The position numbers and the translations under genes are program-made. A stretch of 64,000 nucleotides of DNA, taken from assembly GCF_964355755.1 (NCBI RefSeq), contig NC_092672.1, positions 4,030,001 to 4,094,000 on the forward strand, given 5' to 3'. Each line of letters begins with the position of its first letter. Position 1 is the first letter of the stretch. The DNA is from Antedon mediterranea (Eukaryota > Echinodermata > Crinoidea > Comatulida > Antedonidae). The notes beneath the pieces were generated by a model, which was given only the letters and a program-made list of their open reading frames with translations, had not been told where the DNA came from and did no database searches. Positions 46,040 to 57,600 of the stretch are shown in pieces.

Positions 46040-46612
46040 TATGTTGGACAAATAGTGTAAGAACTTGTGACATGAATGCGCATACACACTTTTTAAGAAA
46101 CATGAAGCATCAAGTTGATTGACGTTCAGAAATAGACCAATCAGAATCTTCCTATTATTTTACCTAATGGGAAGAATTATTAATTATCTATGTTCACATG
46201 TGAGAGGGAGGTACGTTTATTGAATTTCACAAAAACAGCGGAAGTCATCGGATATTTAAGTTTCAATTAGTAATCTGGTTAAACAGTTCCATTTCCTAAT
46301 GTTATTGTAATACAAAGAGCCGGTCTAATAAATGATAACCCTAGGTACTTGTTTGTTTAGAAAAAAACATTTAACAAGTTCGAAAGTCGTGGGAATCGCA
46401 TGATATGTCCTTTACATTGTGGTATAATATCAGCAAATGGACAAATTAGGGAATTTTCGATTGCAAAATGACAACATATTGTTTACACGTGAGGAACAGA
46501 TTTCATCTATAAAAGTCAAGTGAAAATTGAAACTGGATTTATTCCTACAACAGCAGATGACAGGGAAACATCCAGTTTACAGATCAACAGAAAAGACATT
46601 CAGAAAACAACA
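46040..46612 (+). promoter_or_regulatory. Promoter and 5' UTR of C1q-like gene 5
   Basis: The TATA box is at 46508-46514 and ACCAATCAGA near 46136. The uATG lies near 46557, and its uORF ends in TGA over the ATGATG at 47461. Confidence 0.65.
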
Positions 46613-48297
46613 ATCTATCTCCGGTAAGTAAATTGTTATTCAAGCTTTTAATAATATTTAGGATGATATTTGGTGCTACTGTACTTTTGCACTGCTACTC
46701 TGTACTTTGACATTACTGTCTTTTACTGTAGTACTGATTTGTTAGAATTCCGTAACCTTCCTTGAACATGTTGGCAGTGAGAAGGAAAAAACAATATTAA
46801 AACACACAGAAAGGTACAATATGAGTCGTGTGTACTCCAGTTAGGAATGCAATACAACTGAAGATCATTTAATACAAGTCAATTTGATGTGAAATTATTG
46901 TAGGTAAACTGAGTCCTGTGTTCATTCTGAACAAAGTGGAATGAGCTGTTAGGAGCTCAATGTAATAAGCCTTAACACAATTCCTTTCCACGCTGCCTTA
47001 TCCTTCCTAGCATTTTCAGGTACCCATTTACAGCTGAGTTGACTGGTAGTTGTTTTTATCTGGAAATTAATTTGGGTCTTTCTGTATGATAGTCCAACCA
47101 CTTGGCTACTAAACTTCAACAAATTATTATATAATAATACCACATTCAAAACTGGGACTGAGTCATGTTGTTTCCTTGTACAACTGGACAGTCAGGCCCC
47201 TTCTTGTTCCTGGAAGAATCATATGTAGGCTGTGAAATAAAAGGGTTGCAGAATGCTGGCTCGATAATGATCAGTGTGCAAAATATACTTTGACAAAACC
47301 CTGCTTGATAATGATTAATTGATTGCAATCTTTTTAAAAATTAAAAAAAAAAAGGGTACTTTTATATGTTTATAGCTTAACTTAAGTATGGTAGATAAAG
47401 AGTGCAATTAAAGAGGGAAAAGGTTAACACACTGTTGTTATATTGAATTTCAGACTTAATATGATGTTAACAATTGTGATACAGATTAGTATAATCTATG
47501 TCATCAAATCAGCAGCTCAAACCAATTCTGAAGCTTGTAATAGCTGTTGTACAGCTGGGGTTCCTGGAATTCCAGGACATCATGGTAATCCAGGTGCCTC
47601 TGGGCCACAAGGAATGAATGGAGAACAAGGAATAAAAGGAGAACAAGGAATGAATGGAGTGAAAGGAGAACAAGGAATGAATGGAGAACAAGGAATGAAA
47701 GGAGAACAAGGAATGAATGGAGAACAAGGAATGACAGGAGACCCGGGAATGAAAGGAGAACAAGGAATAACAGGAGATGATGGAAGGAATGGCTTAGATG
47801 GGTCTCCTGGAAAGTTAGGACCAACTGGACCTCAAGGCCTCATTGGACTACCAGGTACAAATGGTGTAAAAGGAGAAAAGGGTGAACAAGCTAGTCAGCA
47901 GAAATCTGCCTTTTCAGTATTTTTTACATCAAACCCAGGTCGTCATGCCGTTAGCCCAATGAAGTATAACACAGTAATTATAGATGTAGGAAATCACTAC
48001 AACAAAGAAACAGGAAAGTTTGTCTGTGAAATTCCAGGTGTTTATGTATTCCAGGTGACATCAATGAAATCAAATGGTAGTGGTAAAATTTTAACAAGAA
48101 TCATGAAAAATGGCAATAATCAAATGTCTGCATGGATGAGTGCTTCAGGGCATAATTCTGTAAGTACAATGGTGGTTCTTGATCTGGTATCAGGTGATGA
48201 AGTATGGACTCAGCCACATAGTTCAAGCCATAACTATTACTACAGTGACAGTGACAGATACTGCTCATTCTCTGGTTTCTTACTTTATGCAGCATAA
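46613..48297 (+). CDS. Collagen-C1q domain secreted protein 5, first-exon start codon lost
   Basis: Exon 1 (46613-46623) reads ATC TAT CTC CG where the five paralogues have ATG. The GTAAGT donor is intact. Exon 2 is 47454-48297. The next in-frame ATG (47461) would give 278 aa starting MMLTIVIQ, which still holds the whole hydrophobic signal core, so secretion may survive. The conserved upstream ORF stops exactly over this ATG, an arrangement suited to reinitiation. The stem has 37 triplets with the GMT-GDP-GMK block shared with gene 3. The CNSCC cluster is complete and the C1q domain is intact with loop residues HSSSH and SDSD. The open frame suggests a recent mutation or continued use of the internal start. 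Confidence 0.8.
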
Positions 48298-48819
48298 AGC
48301 AAACATATACAAATAATTGTATTGTTTTAAACAATTAATTTGCAAATAGCCATCTAGAAGTCAAACTATATAAATGTCACAAGCTACATTACTATTAATT
48401 AAATGTATTGTCCCCAAAAACATGAAGATAACAAACTTTGAATACTGAAGGCTATATTGCAGTTTTAATAAAGTTAATCGCTTCCATAGAAGAACAAATT
48501 TTTTTAAATGCTTTTACTAAATATATAGTTAAATTCAACCAAAAACCTATTGGGTGGCAGCCAATTTTCTATTTTCTATTCCCCACCTATCTCCCACAAT
48601 TGTTGGTCAAAATAAATAACTACTTTTTATGTGACATTAACATTTTTTAGAAAGGTTAGTGATTTTTTAGGTAATTTTACTTACCAGTTGAAAAATTATA
48701 AATGTAACATTTATTTAAACTTATTTAGAACTAAATTTTTGTAAGTATATATTACAAATAAAAATATTAATATTCAGCATTTTGAGTGGATCATTTTTTT
48801 GAACTATGAACGATATATG
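48298..48819. other. 3' flank of C1q gene 5, gene-free
   Basis: It contains a decayed ATGTATTGTCCCC-family MITE (about 48400-48640) and the AAATAAAAATATTAATATTC poly(A)-like block near 48758. The ORF 48438-48650 is within the MITE. Confidence 0.5.
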
Positions 48820-50577
48820 CAGGCCCGTATGCAGCATTTATAATGGGGGGGGGGTGAGAGCGAAGCGAGCAACAATGGCTGGGGGCCAGGGGGCCACCAA
48901 GGGCCCCCGGTCAGGGTCCAGGGGCCGAAGGCCCTCGAAAAATTTGCGTTATTTGACGTTCTAAAGACTGATGTAAGACTCTCTGTTGTGGCTTGGGCTA
49001 GTTGAACGATGGACACCAGAACTTAACGCTTTCATGATGAGGCCAACTCAGCAGGGGTGGCGCCAGGATCTTCCCGACGCGGGGGCTACATTCCCCGACG
49101 AGGGGGCTATGCGAGCAAAGCGAGCATCACTAGGCTGAGGGCCAGGGGCCGCCAAGGGCCCCCGGTGGGGGTCCAGGGGGCGAAGCCCCCGGAAGCAACG
49201 CGTTCTAGCGTCATTTGAGGTCTTTTTAATCAGATTTAGGGTAGCCATTTTTTCCATTTTTTATAATGCATAAAAAAAATACTGCGTGCAAAAAAACGAT
49301 GCGCGATGACGGTTTCAATCCATATTTTTCAATTTAAAAAATAAAAGTTCAAAGAAAATTTTGAAAAATAGAGTTGGAGGTCCCGGAAATTGGACTTATT
49401 ATACTTCAAAACATGAAAAAAAATATATAAGTCCCTATCATGGGTTGTGACTGAGCTAAGAAATGTTTGAAAAATAGAGATGTTAGGTCCCGGAAAATGT
49501 ACTTCTTGTTCTTCGAAATATGACCAGCTTTATTGTTGGGGCTGAGCTAAGAAAATGTTTAAAACTAGAGCTGCAGGTCTTCAAAAAATTGCATTTTATA
49601 CTTTGGAAACATCAGGCCTAGAGGCTTAAAAAACGCAAGCGTAGACCTTTTTCAGTCGGGGAAAAAAGTTTATTCCTCCCAGGTGTATGCATGCGTACCA
49701 TCTGGACTTCCGAGTGGTGAGAAATTCATGACATACAGGATATTGAAAATGTAATAACTATAGCTATAATGTTGGCTAAGCGAAAATGGCATGTTTTTTT
49801 GTTTAGTAATGGATGACAAATTTATTTTAGGTGCCCCACGGTACAGAAGGTTACTTGTAAATTAAAAAATTGGTGAACAAACGAACAATTACCATAATTC
49901 GTTTTTGCTGTAGTGTAGCGTACGTCGACGCAGTACACGACGTAACCGTCGGTAAACTTCGCCTGGAAAATAACACATTACACATTTTGGTCCCTGGATG
50001 AAACTTGATATCACGCGTCTCGACCCAACGTTGAACGATTCGTACAAAGGGATACCGCCAGACAAGTGCGTACCTAGCTATTGTTTAGTAGTAAGTTAGA
50101 TCGCTGGCAATAATGAATGCATATAAAGTGCATAATATCACTCTGACGTACTCTCACGGTCAATGAAACGTCGCGGTTTTCTAGGCGCTGAAGCTAGCTA
50201 CGAAGTGAACGCGAACGCTTTTTACTGTATATTATATTCCCCGACAAAAAGTACACGTGTTCCCTGACGTTAAGTTGTCTGTATTTCTCCAGCAAACACT
50301 TTACCGCGTACATGAAGCGCTAAGCTATTGCTTGTCGTCACATGATCGATTGCGCATGTTTTACATCGAGTTTGTAGTCCGTTCAGATTCCGTAATTTAA
50401 TTACCGGTATTTTTTCATTTTATATTAGCATATTTTTGTTTGTATACCATTGATAATGTAAATTTTGTATATATATATTTATTGACAAGAAAAAATACCA
50501 ACCGAGGAAATAGTGGACCTTTTGGGACTTGGGGGGGTGCGTCTGCACCCAACGCACCCCCCCTGGATACGGGCCTG
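48820..50577. mobile_element. DNA element with CAGGCCCGTAT ends and a 5-bp duplication
   Basis: It starts CAGGCCCGTATGCAG and ends CTGGATACGGGCCTG. ATATG flanks both sides (48815-48819 and 50578-50582). The empty site is seen at about 15310-15320. The left part has two related G+C-rich blocks (about 48850-48960 and 49075-49210) with GCGAGC-AAAGCGAGC and GGCGAAGCCCCCGG-type repeats. The second may be a nested element starting CAGGGGTGGCGCCAG at 49052. The interior (49300-50500) has no recognisable transposase. Confidence 0.75.
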
Positions 50578-51660
50578 ATATGGTATAATTGTTTATGTGA
50601 TGTGAGAAAGTTGGATAAAAATCAAAGGATCTTCTTCTTTTAAGTTTTGAATTCTTTGCTAGGCACACTTTATTTTATAAAATTCAGATGAATCCCAATA
50701 TTGCTCATGATGACACTGGAAACCAGTTTGTTACAACTTGACAAATAACTTTTTCATAAAATACAAAACAGAGCTGAACGTTTAAAGGAAACAATAAATT
50801 CTGATATAAATAATTAAATATTTGAAAAACCACAAAAAATGCACTAAACATAAAGAAAACTTGACAAAATGGTAAAAAATACTGAAGAGGATTTTGAAAA
50901 CTATGAAAACTAGAGAAATAAAAATACCTCCAAAATATTTAGACGAATTATATACCAATGAAATATGAAGAGGCTTAAAAACAGGATAAATCATATTCAT
51001 ATTGACTACAGTAAGAAACAAAATATATAAACATAACATTTACATATGTTGTTTTACATACTGTAATGGGATGAATAATATAAATATTTGAGTACAGTAA
51101 GAAATATGTTAATATAACATTAAATATTCTGTTTTACATACTCTGTAAAACATTATCTCCAACAAGGAAACAATAAATTCTGATAAAAAGAATGAAATAT
51201 TTGACATACTACAAAAAATGCACTAAACATAAAAGAAAACATGACAAAATGGTAAAAAATACTGAAGAAGATTTTGAAAACTATGAAAACTAGAGAAATA
51301 AAAACACCTCCAAAATATTTAGACGAATTATATACCAAAGAAATATGAAGAGGCTTAAAAACAGGATAAATTATATTCATATTGACTACAGTAAGAAACA
51401 AAATATGTAAACATAACATTTACATATTTTGTTTTACATACTGTAATGGGATGAATTATATTAATATTTGAATACAGTAAAAAATATGTAAAAATTACAT
51501 ATTCTGTTTTACATACTGTATGTTGGACAAATTATATAAATATTTGACTACAGTAAGAAACAAAATAGGTAAACATAAAATGTACATATTTTGTTTTAAT
51601 ACTACTGTAATGGGACAAATTATATTTATGTATGGCTGGAGTAAGTATTACAATATATGC
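50578..51660. other. Spacer between C1q genes 5 and 6, gene-free tandem repeat
   Basis: About 370 bp (starting GGAAACAATAAATTCTGATA) is present twice (50787-51140 and 51164-51540), which gives near-identical minus-strand ORFs at 50782-51039 and 51153-51419. The composition is low-complexity AT. The same sequence occurs singly at 15520-15720, 18660-18850 and 38740-38900. It is a repeat, not coding. Confidence 0.6.
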
Positions 51661-51671
51661 TCTTCAGTGTA

Positions 51672-52189
51672 ATAACTGACATGTGTGCGCATACACACTT
51701 TTTAAGAAACATGAAGCACCAAGTTGATTGACGTTGAGAAATAGACCAATCAGCATCTTCCTATTATTTTACCTAATGGGAAGAATTATTAATTATCTAT
51801 GTTCACATATGAGAGGGAGGTAGTTTATTTAACTTCACAAAAACTGCGGAAGTCATCGGATATTGAAGTTCCGATTAGTAATCCGGTTTAAATAGTTCCC
51901 TTTCCTAATGTTATTGTAACACAAAGAGCCGGTCTAATAAAGGTACTTAACAAGTTCGAAAGTCGTGGGAATCGCATGATATGTCCTTTACATAATATGG
52001 TATAATATCAGAAAATGGACAAATTAGGGAATTTTCAATTGCAAAATCACAACATATTGTTTACACTGAGGAACAGATTTCATCTATAAAAGTCAAGTGA
52101 AAATTGAAACTGGATTTATTCATACAACAGCAGATGACAAGGAAACACCCAGTTTACAGATCAACAGAAAAGACATTCAGAAAACAACA
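51672..52189 (+). promoter_or_regulatory. Promoter and 5' UTR of C1q-like gene 6
   Basis: The TATA box is at 52085-52091, GACCAATCAG at about 51743 and the TGCGCA motif near 51685. The uATG (near 52134) opens the same 25-codon uORF as in genes 1, 3, 4 and 5. Confidence 0.7.
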
Positions 52190-53781
52190 ATGTATCTCCG
52201 GTAAGTAAATTGTTCTTTAAGCTTTTAATAATATTTAGGATGATATTTGGTGCTAGTGTACTTTAGCACTGCTACTCTGTACTTTGACATTACTGTCTTT
52301 TACTGTAGTACTGATTTGTTAGAATTCTGTAACCTTCCTTGAACATGTTGGCGGTGGGAAGGAAAAAACAATATTAAAACACACAGAAGGTACAATATGA
52401 GTCGTGTGTACTCCAGTTAGGAATGCAATACAACTGAGGATCATTTAATACAAATCAATTTGATGTGAAATTATTGTAAGGTAAAGTGGAGTCTTGTGTT
52501 CATTCTGAACAAAGTGGGATGAGCTGTTAGGAGCTCAAGGTAATAAGCCTTAGCACAATTCCTTTCCATGCTGCCTATCCTTCCTAGCATTTTCAGGTAC
52601 TCATTTACAGCTGAGTTGACTGGTAGTTGTTTTTATCTGGAAATTAATTTGGGTCTTTCTGTATGATAGTTCAACCACTTGGCTACTAAACTTCAACAAA
52701 TTATTATATAATACAGTAATACCACATTCAAAACTTGGGCTGAGTCATGTTGTTTCCTTGTACAGTCAGGATCCTTCTTGTTCCTGGCCAGGAACAAGAA
52801 GGAGCCTGTGAAATAAAAGGGTTGCAGAATGCTGGCTCGATAATGATCAGTGTGCAAAATATACTTTGACAAAACCCTGCTTGATAATGATTAATTGATT
52901 GCAATCTTTTTAAAAATTAAAAAAAAAGGGTACTTTTATATGTTTATAGCTTAACTTAAGTATGGTAGATAAAGAGTGCAATTAAAGAGGGAAACGGTTA
53001 ACACACTGTTGTTATATTGAATTTCAGACTTAATATGATGTTAACAATTGTGATACAGATTAGTATAATCTATGTCATCAAATCAGCAGCTCAAACCAAT
53101 TCTGAAGCTTGTAATAGCTGTTGTACAGCTGGGGTTCCTGGCATTCCAGGAAATCACGGAAATCCAGGTGCAGCAGGGCCACAAGGAATGAGTGGAGTGA
53201 AAGGAGAACAAGGAATGAAAGGAAATGATGGAAGCAAAGGAGAACAAGGAATAAAAGGAGATAATGGAAGGAATGGCTTAGATGGGATTCCCGGTAAATT
53301 AGGACCAAAAGGACCTCAAGGTATTGTTGGACTACCAGGTACAAATGGTGTAAAAGGAGAAAAGGGTGAACAATCTATTCAGCAGAAATCTTCCTTTTCA
53401 GTAGTTTTTACATCATCCCCAGGTCGTCATGACACTAGCCCAATGAAGTATGACACAATAATTACAGATGTAGGAAATCACTACAACAAAGAAACAGGAA
53501 AGTTTGTCTGTGCAATTCCAGGTATTTATGTTTTCCAGGTGACATCAATGAAATCAAGTGGTAGTGGTAAAATTTTAACAAGAATCATGAAAAATGGCAA
53601 TATTCAAATGTCTGCATGGATGAGTGCCTCTGGGTATAATTCTGTAAGCACAATGGTGATACTTGATCTGGTATCAGGTGATCAAGTATGGACTCAGCCA
53701 GCTGGTTCAATCTATAACTATTACTACAGTAACAGTCACAGATACTGCTCATTCTCTGGTTTCTTACTTTATGCAGCATAA
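52190..53781 (+). CDS. Collagen-C1q domain secreted protein 6
   Basis: Exon 1 is 52190-52200 and exon 2 is 53028-53781, giving 254 aa. The stem has 27 triplets but with a different mix from gene 2 (GND-GSK-GEQ-GIK replaces the GMN/GMK run). The CNSCC cluster is complete and the C1q domain is about 124-254. The variable loop reads AGSIY and SNSH, the most divergent of the six, while the rest of the domain is nearly identical to gene 2. The 32-bp intronic palindrome is at 52772-52803. The gene ends 880 bp before the stop of the convergent complete kinase gene. Confidence 0.9.
52772..52803. repeat. 32-bp perfect palindrome in intron 1 of C1q gene 6
   Basis: Identical to the palindrome at 16949-16980. 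Confidence 0.9.
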
Positions 53782-54660
53782 AGTAAACATATACAAATAA
53801 TTGTAATGTTTTAAACAATTAATTTGCAAATAGGCATCTAGAAGTCAAAGTATATAAATGACACAAGCTAAATTTAATATTATATTATTTTTGCAATTAT
53901 TGATTATTTCTGCTTCAGATGCAACAGTTTAGATGAATGATGTTAATTTTACCAGTTAAAAAATTATAGATATAACATTTATTTCATTTGAAGAACTAAA
54001 TTGTTTAAATAAAATAATTAATATTAATATTCAGTATTTTAAGTAAATCTATGTTATGTTGAACTATGCAGGCGGTTCAATTTCTTTTGGCCTACTGTAT
54101 TCACACTCAAATCAGTCCTAAATCAGGAAGGTTTTAGTAAATTCATCCACTACAATTCTAAGTTAATTAATGAAAGACTGTCAACACTCAGTAGTGGACC
54201 TGCAACTTTTAAAACAGGTTTTACACATTTATTAACCCATGGCTGGTAGACTGCACAAAGATTATACTTAGAAATCGGTATGGGTAACTCAATCAAAGCC
54301 TCTTCTTTTTTTTTTGGTTGAGTTTTGAATTCTTTCCTTGGCACACTTTACTTATAAAATTCATATGAATCGCAATATTGCTCATGACGACACCGAAACC
54401 AGTTTGTTACAACTTGACATATAACTTTTGAATAAAATACAAAACAGAACTGAACATACTTTTAAACTCTGTCTACACTATCAAACTATTTTAACAAATA
54501 TAGTAATAGTAATATGCCAAAATATGCTCATCATATCCATATATTGAGAAATCAAATTTTGTTGTCACATAAACATAGTGTAGACAGAGTTTTAGATGAA
54601 ACAATGATACAAAAATTATTCCGTGCCCAATTATAGGAATAGTATGTGGACTAGACTACA
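53782..54660. other. Convergent intergenic region between C1q gene 6 and the kinase
   Basis: It holds poly(A)-like AT blocks, the TTCTTTCCTTGGCACAC block (about 54325-54430) and a MITE copy (54472-54594). A possible last kinase exon in this stretch was sought on the minus strand without a convincing result. Confidence 0.5.
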
Positions 54661-57600
54661 CTACTTTAGAATACTTACGGACAATTCCCTAGAAATTGGG
54701 CGTGGTTTCCAGACATCATTACCGACACCATTCAATGTTAACTCCTGACACGTTTTTGGCAATTTCCTCTTCAAATAAACAGTTGGCGGTGTCTGTTTAG
54801 AGAGAACCTTTTCAAAAGACATACCGACAAAAAACTCCATTCTTTTTAATGTTGCTAGGCAGCTTAGTCTTGCACATGGATCTTTACAGAGTAACTACAG
54901 GAAAAAAAAGTGATCATAAAGAAAAATGCATAAACTACCAGAGACTATCGGGTTATCCAAGTTCAGGCTGTTTTATACTGCAATAAAGAACGTATAGTTT
55001 GATTATAAAGATAAAAACGTGGTATTATTAGGGAACTATCAATCTGCGACGATCTAGAAATTAGTTGACGTGTTGCCAAAACGGTATTCAAAAATGAGTG
55101 TTCAAAAAGAATGTTGAAATGGATCTGTGTGCACACAATAATATGGCATAAAACTATAGTAGCTTCGGCATAAAATTATAGTAGCTCCGAGTTCATTGAT
55201 TGTCAGAGGAGAATTAAAAAAATTTAATTAAAAAGTAGTTTACTAAAAATGAATCAACTGTTACCTGAAGAATGACGTCCTGAGCTGGATAACTAACAAA
55301 CGGAGGTAACTTGAATTCCTTATTTATAACCTTATTATACATCTCAATGTGATTGGTGGAACCACTTAACGGATATTTACCCGTCATCAAGCAAAACATT
55401 ATAATGCCGAGTGACCACCAGTCAACACGATGATCATAGTCACCCATATTTAGTACTTCAGGCGCTGAAAAAATTAAGGTAGATGTTTAGTTGTCCTGTT
55501 AAAAAAAAACATTAAAACTATGGTATAAATTTGGAGACTATTACAGAGCAGAATTTAGATTTGTGACCATGTTTAATTAGCGGTGGTCGATATAGGATTT
55601 TTAAAAAGATGGTAGGGCCGGAAATCAACAAAAGGAAGCAGTTCTGTGCATCTCTCCTATTCTAGCTTACATTAACTATTAACTGCATACTGTATTAACT
55701 ACGAATTCAGCATTTTATTAATCAATTTAAAAAACTGTCTACCTGTTGAACAACAAACAATTTTGGATGATATTATTTAAAGATAGCAAAATGATTCACT
55801 TAGCCTTATTAGAGATAATAATAGATATACAACTACCCACCCATATACATAAGTGTCCCACAGACACTGGACGTTCTGCCACCTTGCTTCAGCCATTTTG
55901 AAAGTCCAAAATCGGACAGAAGTATATGACCGCCCTCATCAAGTAAAATATTCTCCATCTGAAAAGAAAATATATTTAATACCCTTTTCTAAAATTTTCT
56001 AACTATTGATTAACTCCCATGCTTCCAAAATCAGAATCGGAATATGACCACTTTAGTAGAATAGTCTGCATTTGAATATCTGAAAATATCTATAAAAAAA
56101 GCAGAAGATGTTTTAATAAGATATTTTATAAATCTTGATTTTAATATAAATATTTAAAATTTGTTTTTCCAATACATACCTTTAAATCTCTATATATAAT
56201 TCCTGCCCTATGTAAAAACGCCAAAGCCATCGCTATCTCTGCAATGTACAATCGTGTCGCAATCTCACTGAAAGCGCCCTCTAACAACCATAGACTATGA
56301 AGATCTCCATGAGTGGCATAATCCATTACTTCAAATCAGAACAAACAAAATAAATTATATTATTTGTTGAATAATTTTGTATTTTCAAATTGACTTTACC
56401 AATATTTTGTATTTGTTAAAAAAATAAATTGATTTTAAGTCCTTATCCGAGAAGACCACCAGGATTATGCCTTGACGATTTTATGTCCATGGTTGGTGGC
56501 GCCTCTGCCATAAATCGCTTGATCACGCAGGTCAGCTGATGGAACTCTCACATATATAAGTATGTCTTTATTTGTGTAAATAAAACAAATGTTAAAATAA
56601 AATAAATATATACATCATCATCTTAAATCCTGATATCTTTATCTGTCATCACACAGCTTACAAATTATATATAGATATCGATATCAATACATATCTGAAT
56701 TCAACAACAGTTTGTCTAGGTATGCAGGTCACATAACAACATGAACATTGGAGAAATGTAATGTAACACCTAACTTGTGCTGTCTGTGTTTGTTATCAGA
56801 TAAACATCATTATTACACAAAGTATACAGTGCATTTAATTCATCATGCTTAGGCTGTAAATCGAGCAAGATTTACAGAGTTTTCAAATTAATTATTCAGT
56901 TTTTAGCACAGTTCTGATTCAACTAGTACAGTACATATTAAATTTAATCGATTCTACAACTTATGGCTATGGTAGCAGGTAAAATTTGGCCGAAAAGTAA
57001 AAACTAAACTATTTAAAAAAAATCTTTTTTTGTAGTTAAAAGGGACTGAATATATATTTTGGAAAGATACAACCACAAAGAATTAATTAAAAAGATGATG
57101 GCTTTCAATTAACAATAATTTGGTTAAAGCTCTGTCTACACATAGTCAATATAGAAAGTACAATTGACTATGGTCTACACTATCAAACTAGTTTGATTTA
57201 CCCAAATATGGTTGTGATATGCCTAAATATGGTTGATATGCCTAAATATGGTTGTGATATGCATAAATATGGTAGAGATATAACATCATGTCCATATATG
57301 GGTACATCACATAAAGTTTAGACATAGCTAAAAAATCATCAATAAAAAAAAAAACAAGGAAATAATAAAAAGAAAATTTGGCGAATTGACAGGTTTATGC
57401 AACAAACAATTTGTGTTCCTATTTTGAGCACATAAGTGTGCTCTTCTCTCTAAACCATTAAAATATATAGTTTTATTATGTTGTCAGGCTATGTAAGTGA
57501 ACGTCTATGTCATCATGCATAAAACACTGTGTGCATTTAATATATAACAGTAACTGAATTTGGTAAATCATTTGGACGTGAAATAAACAAAGCTATAATT

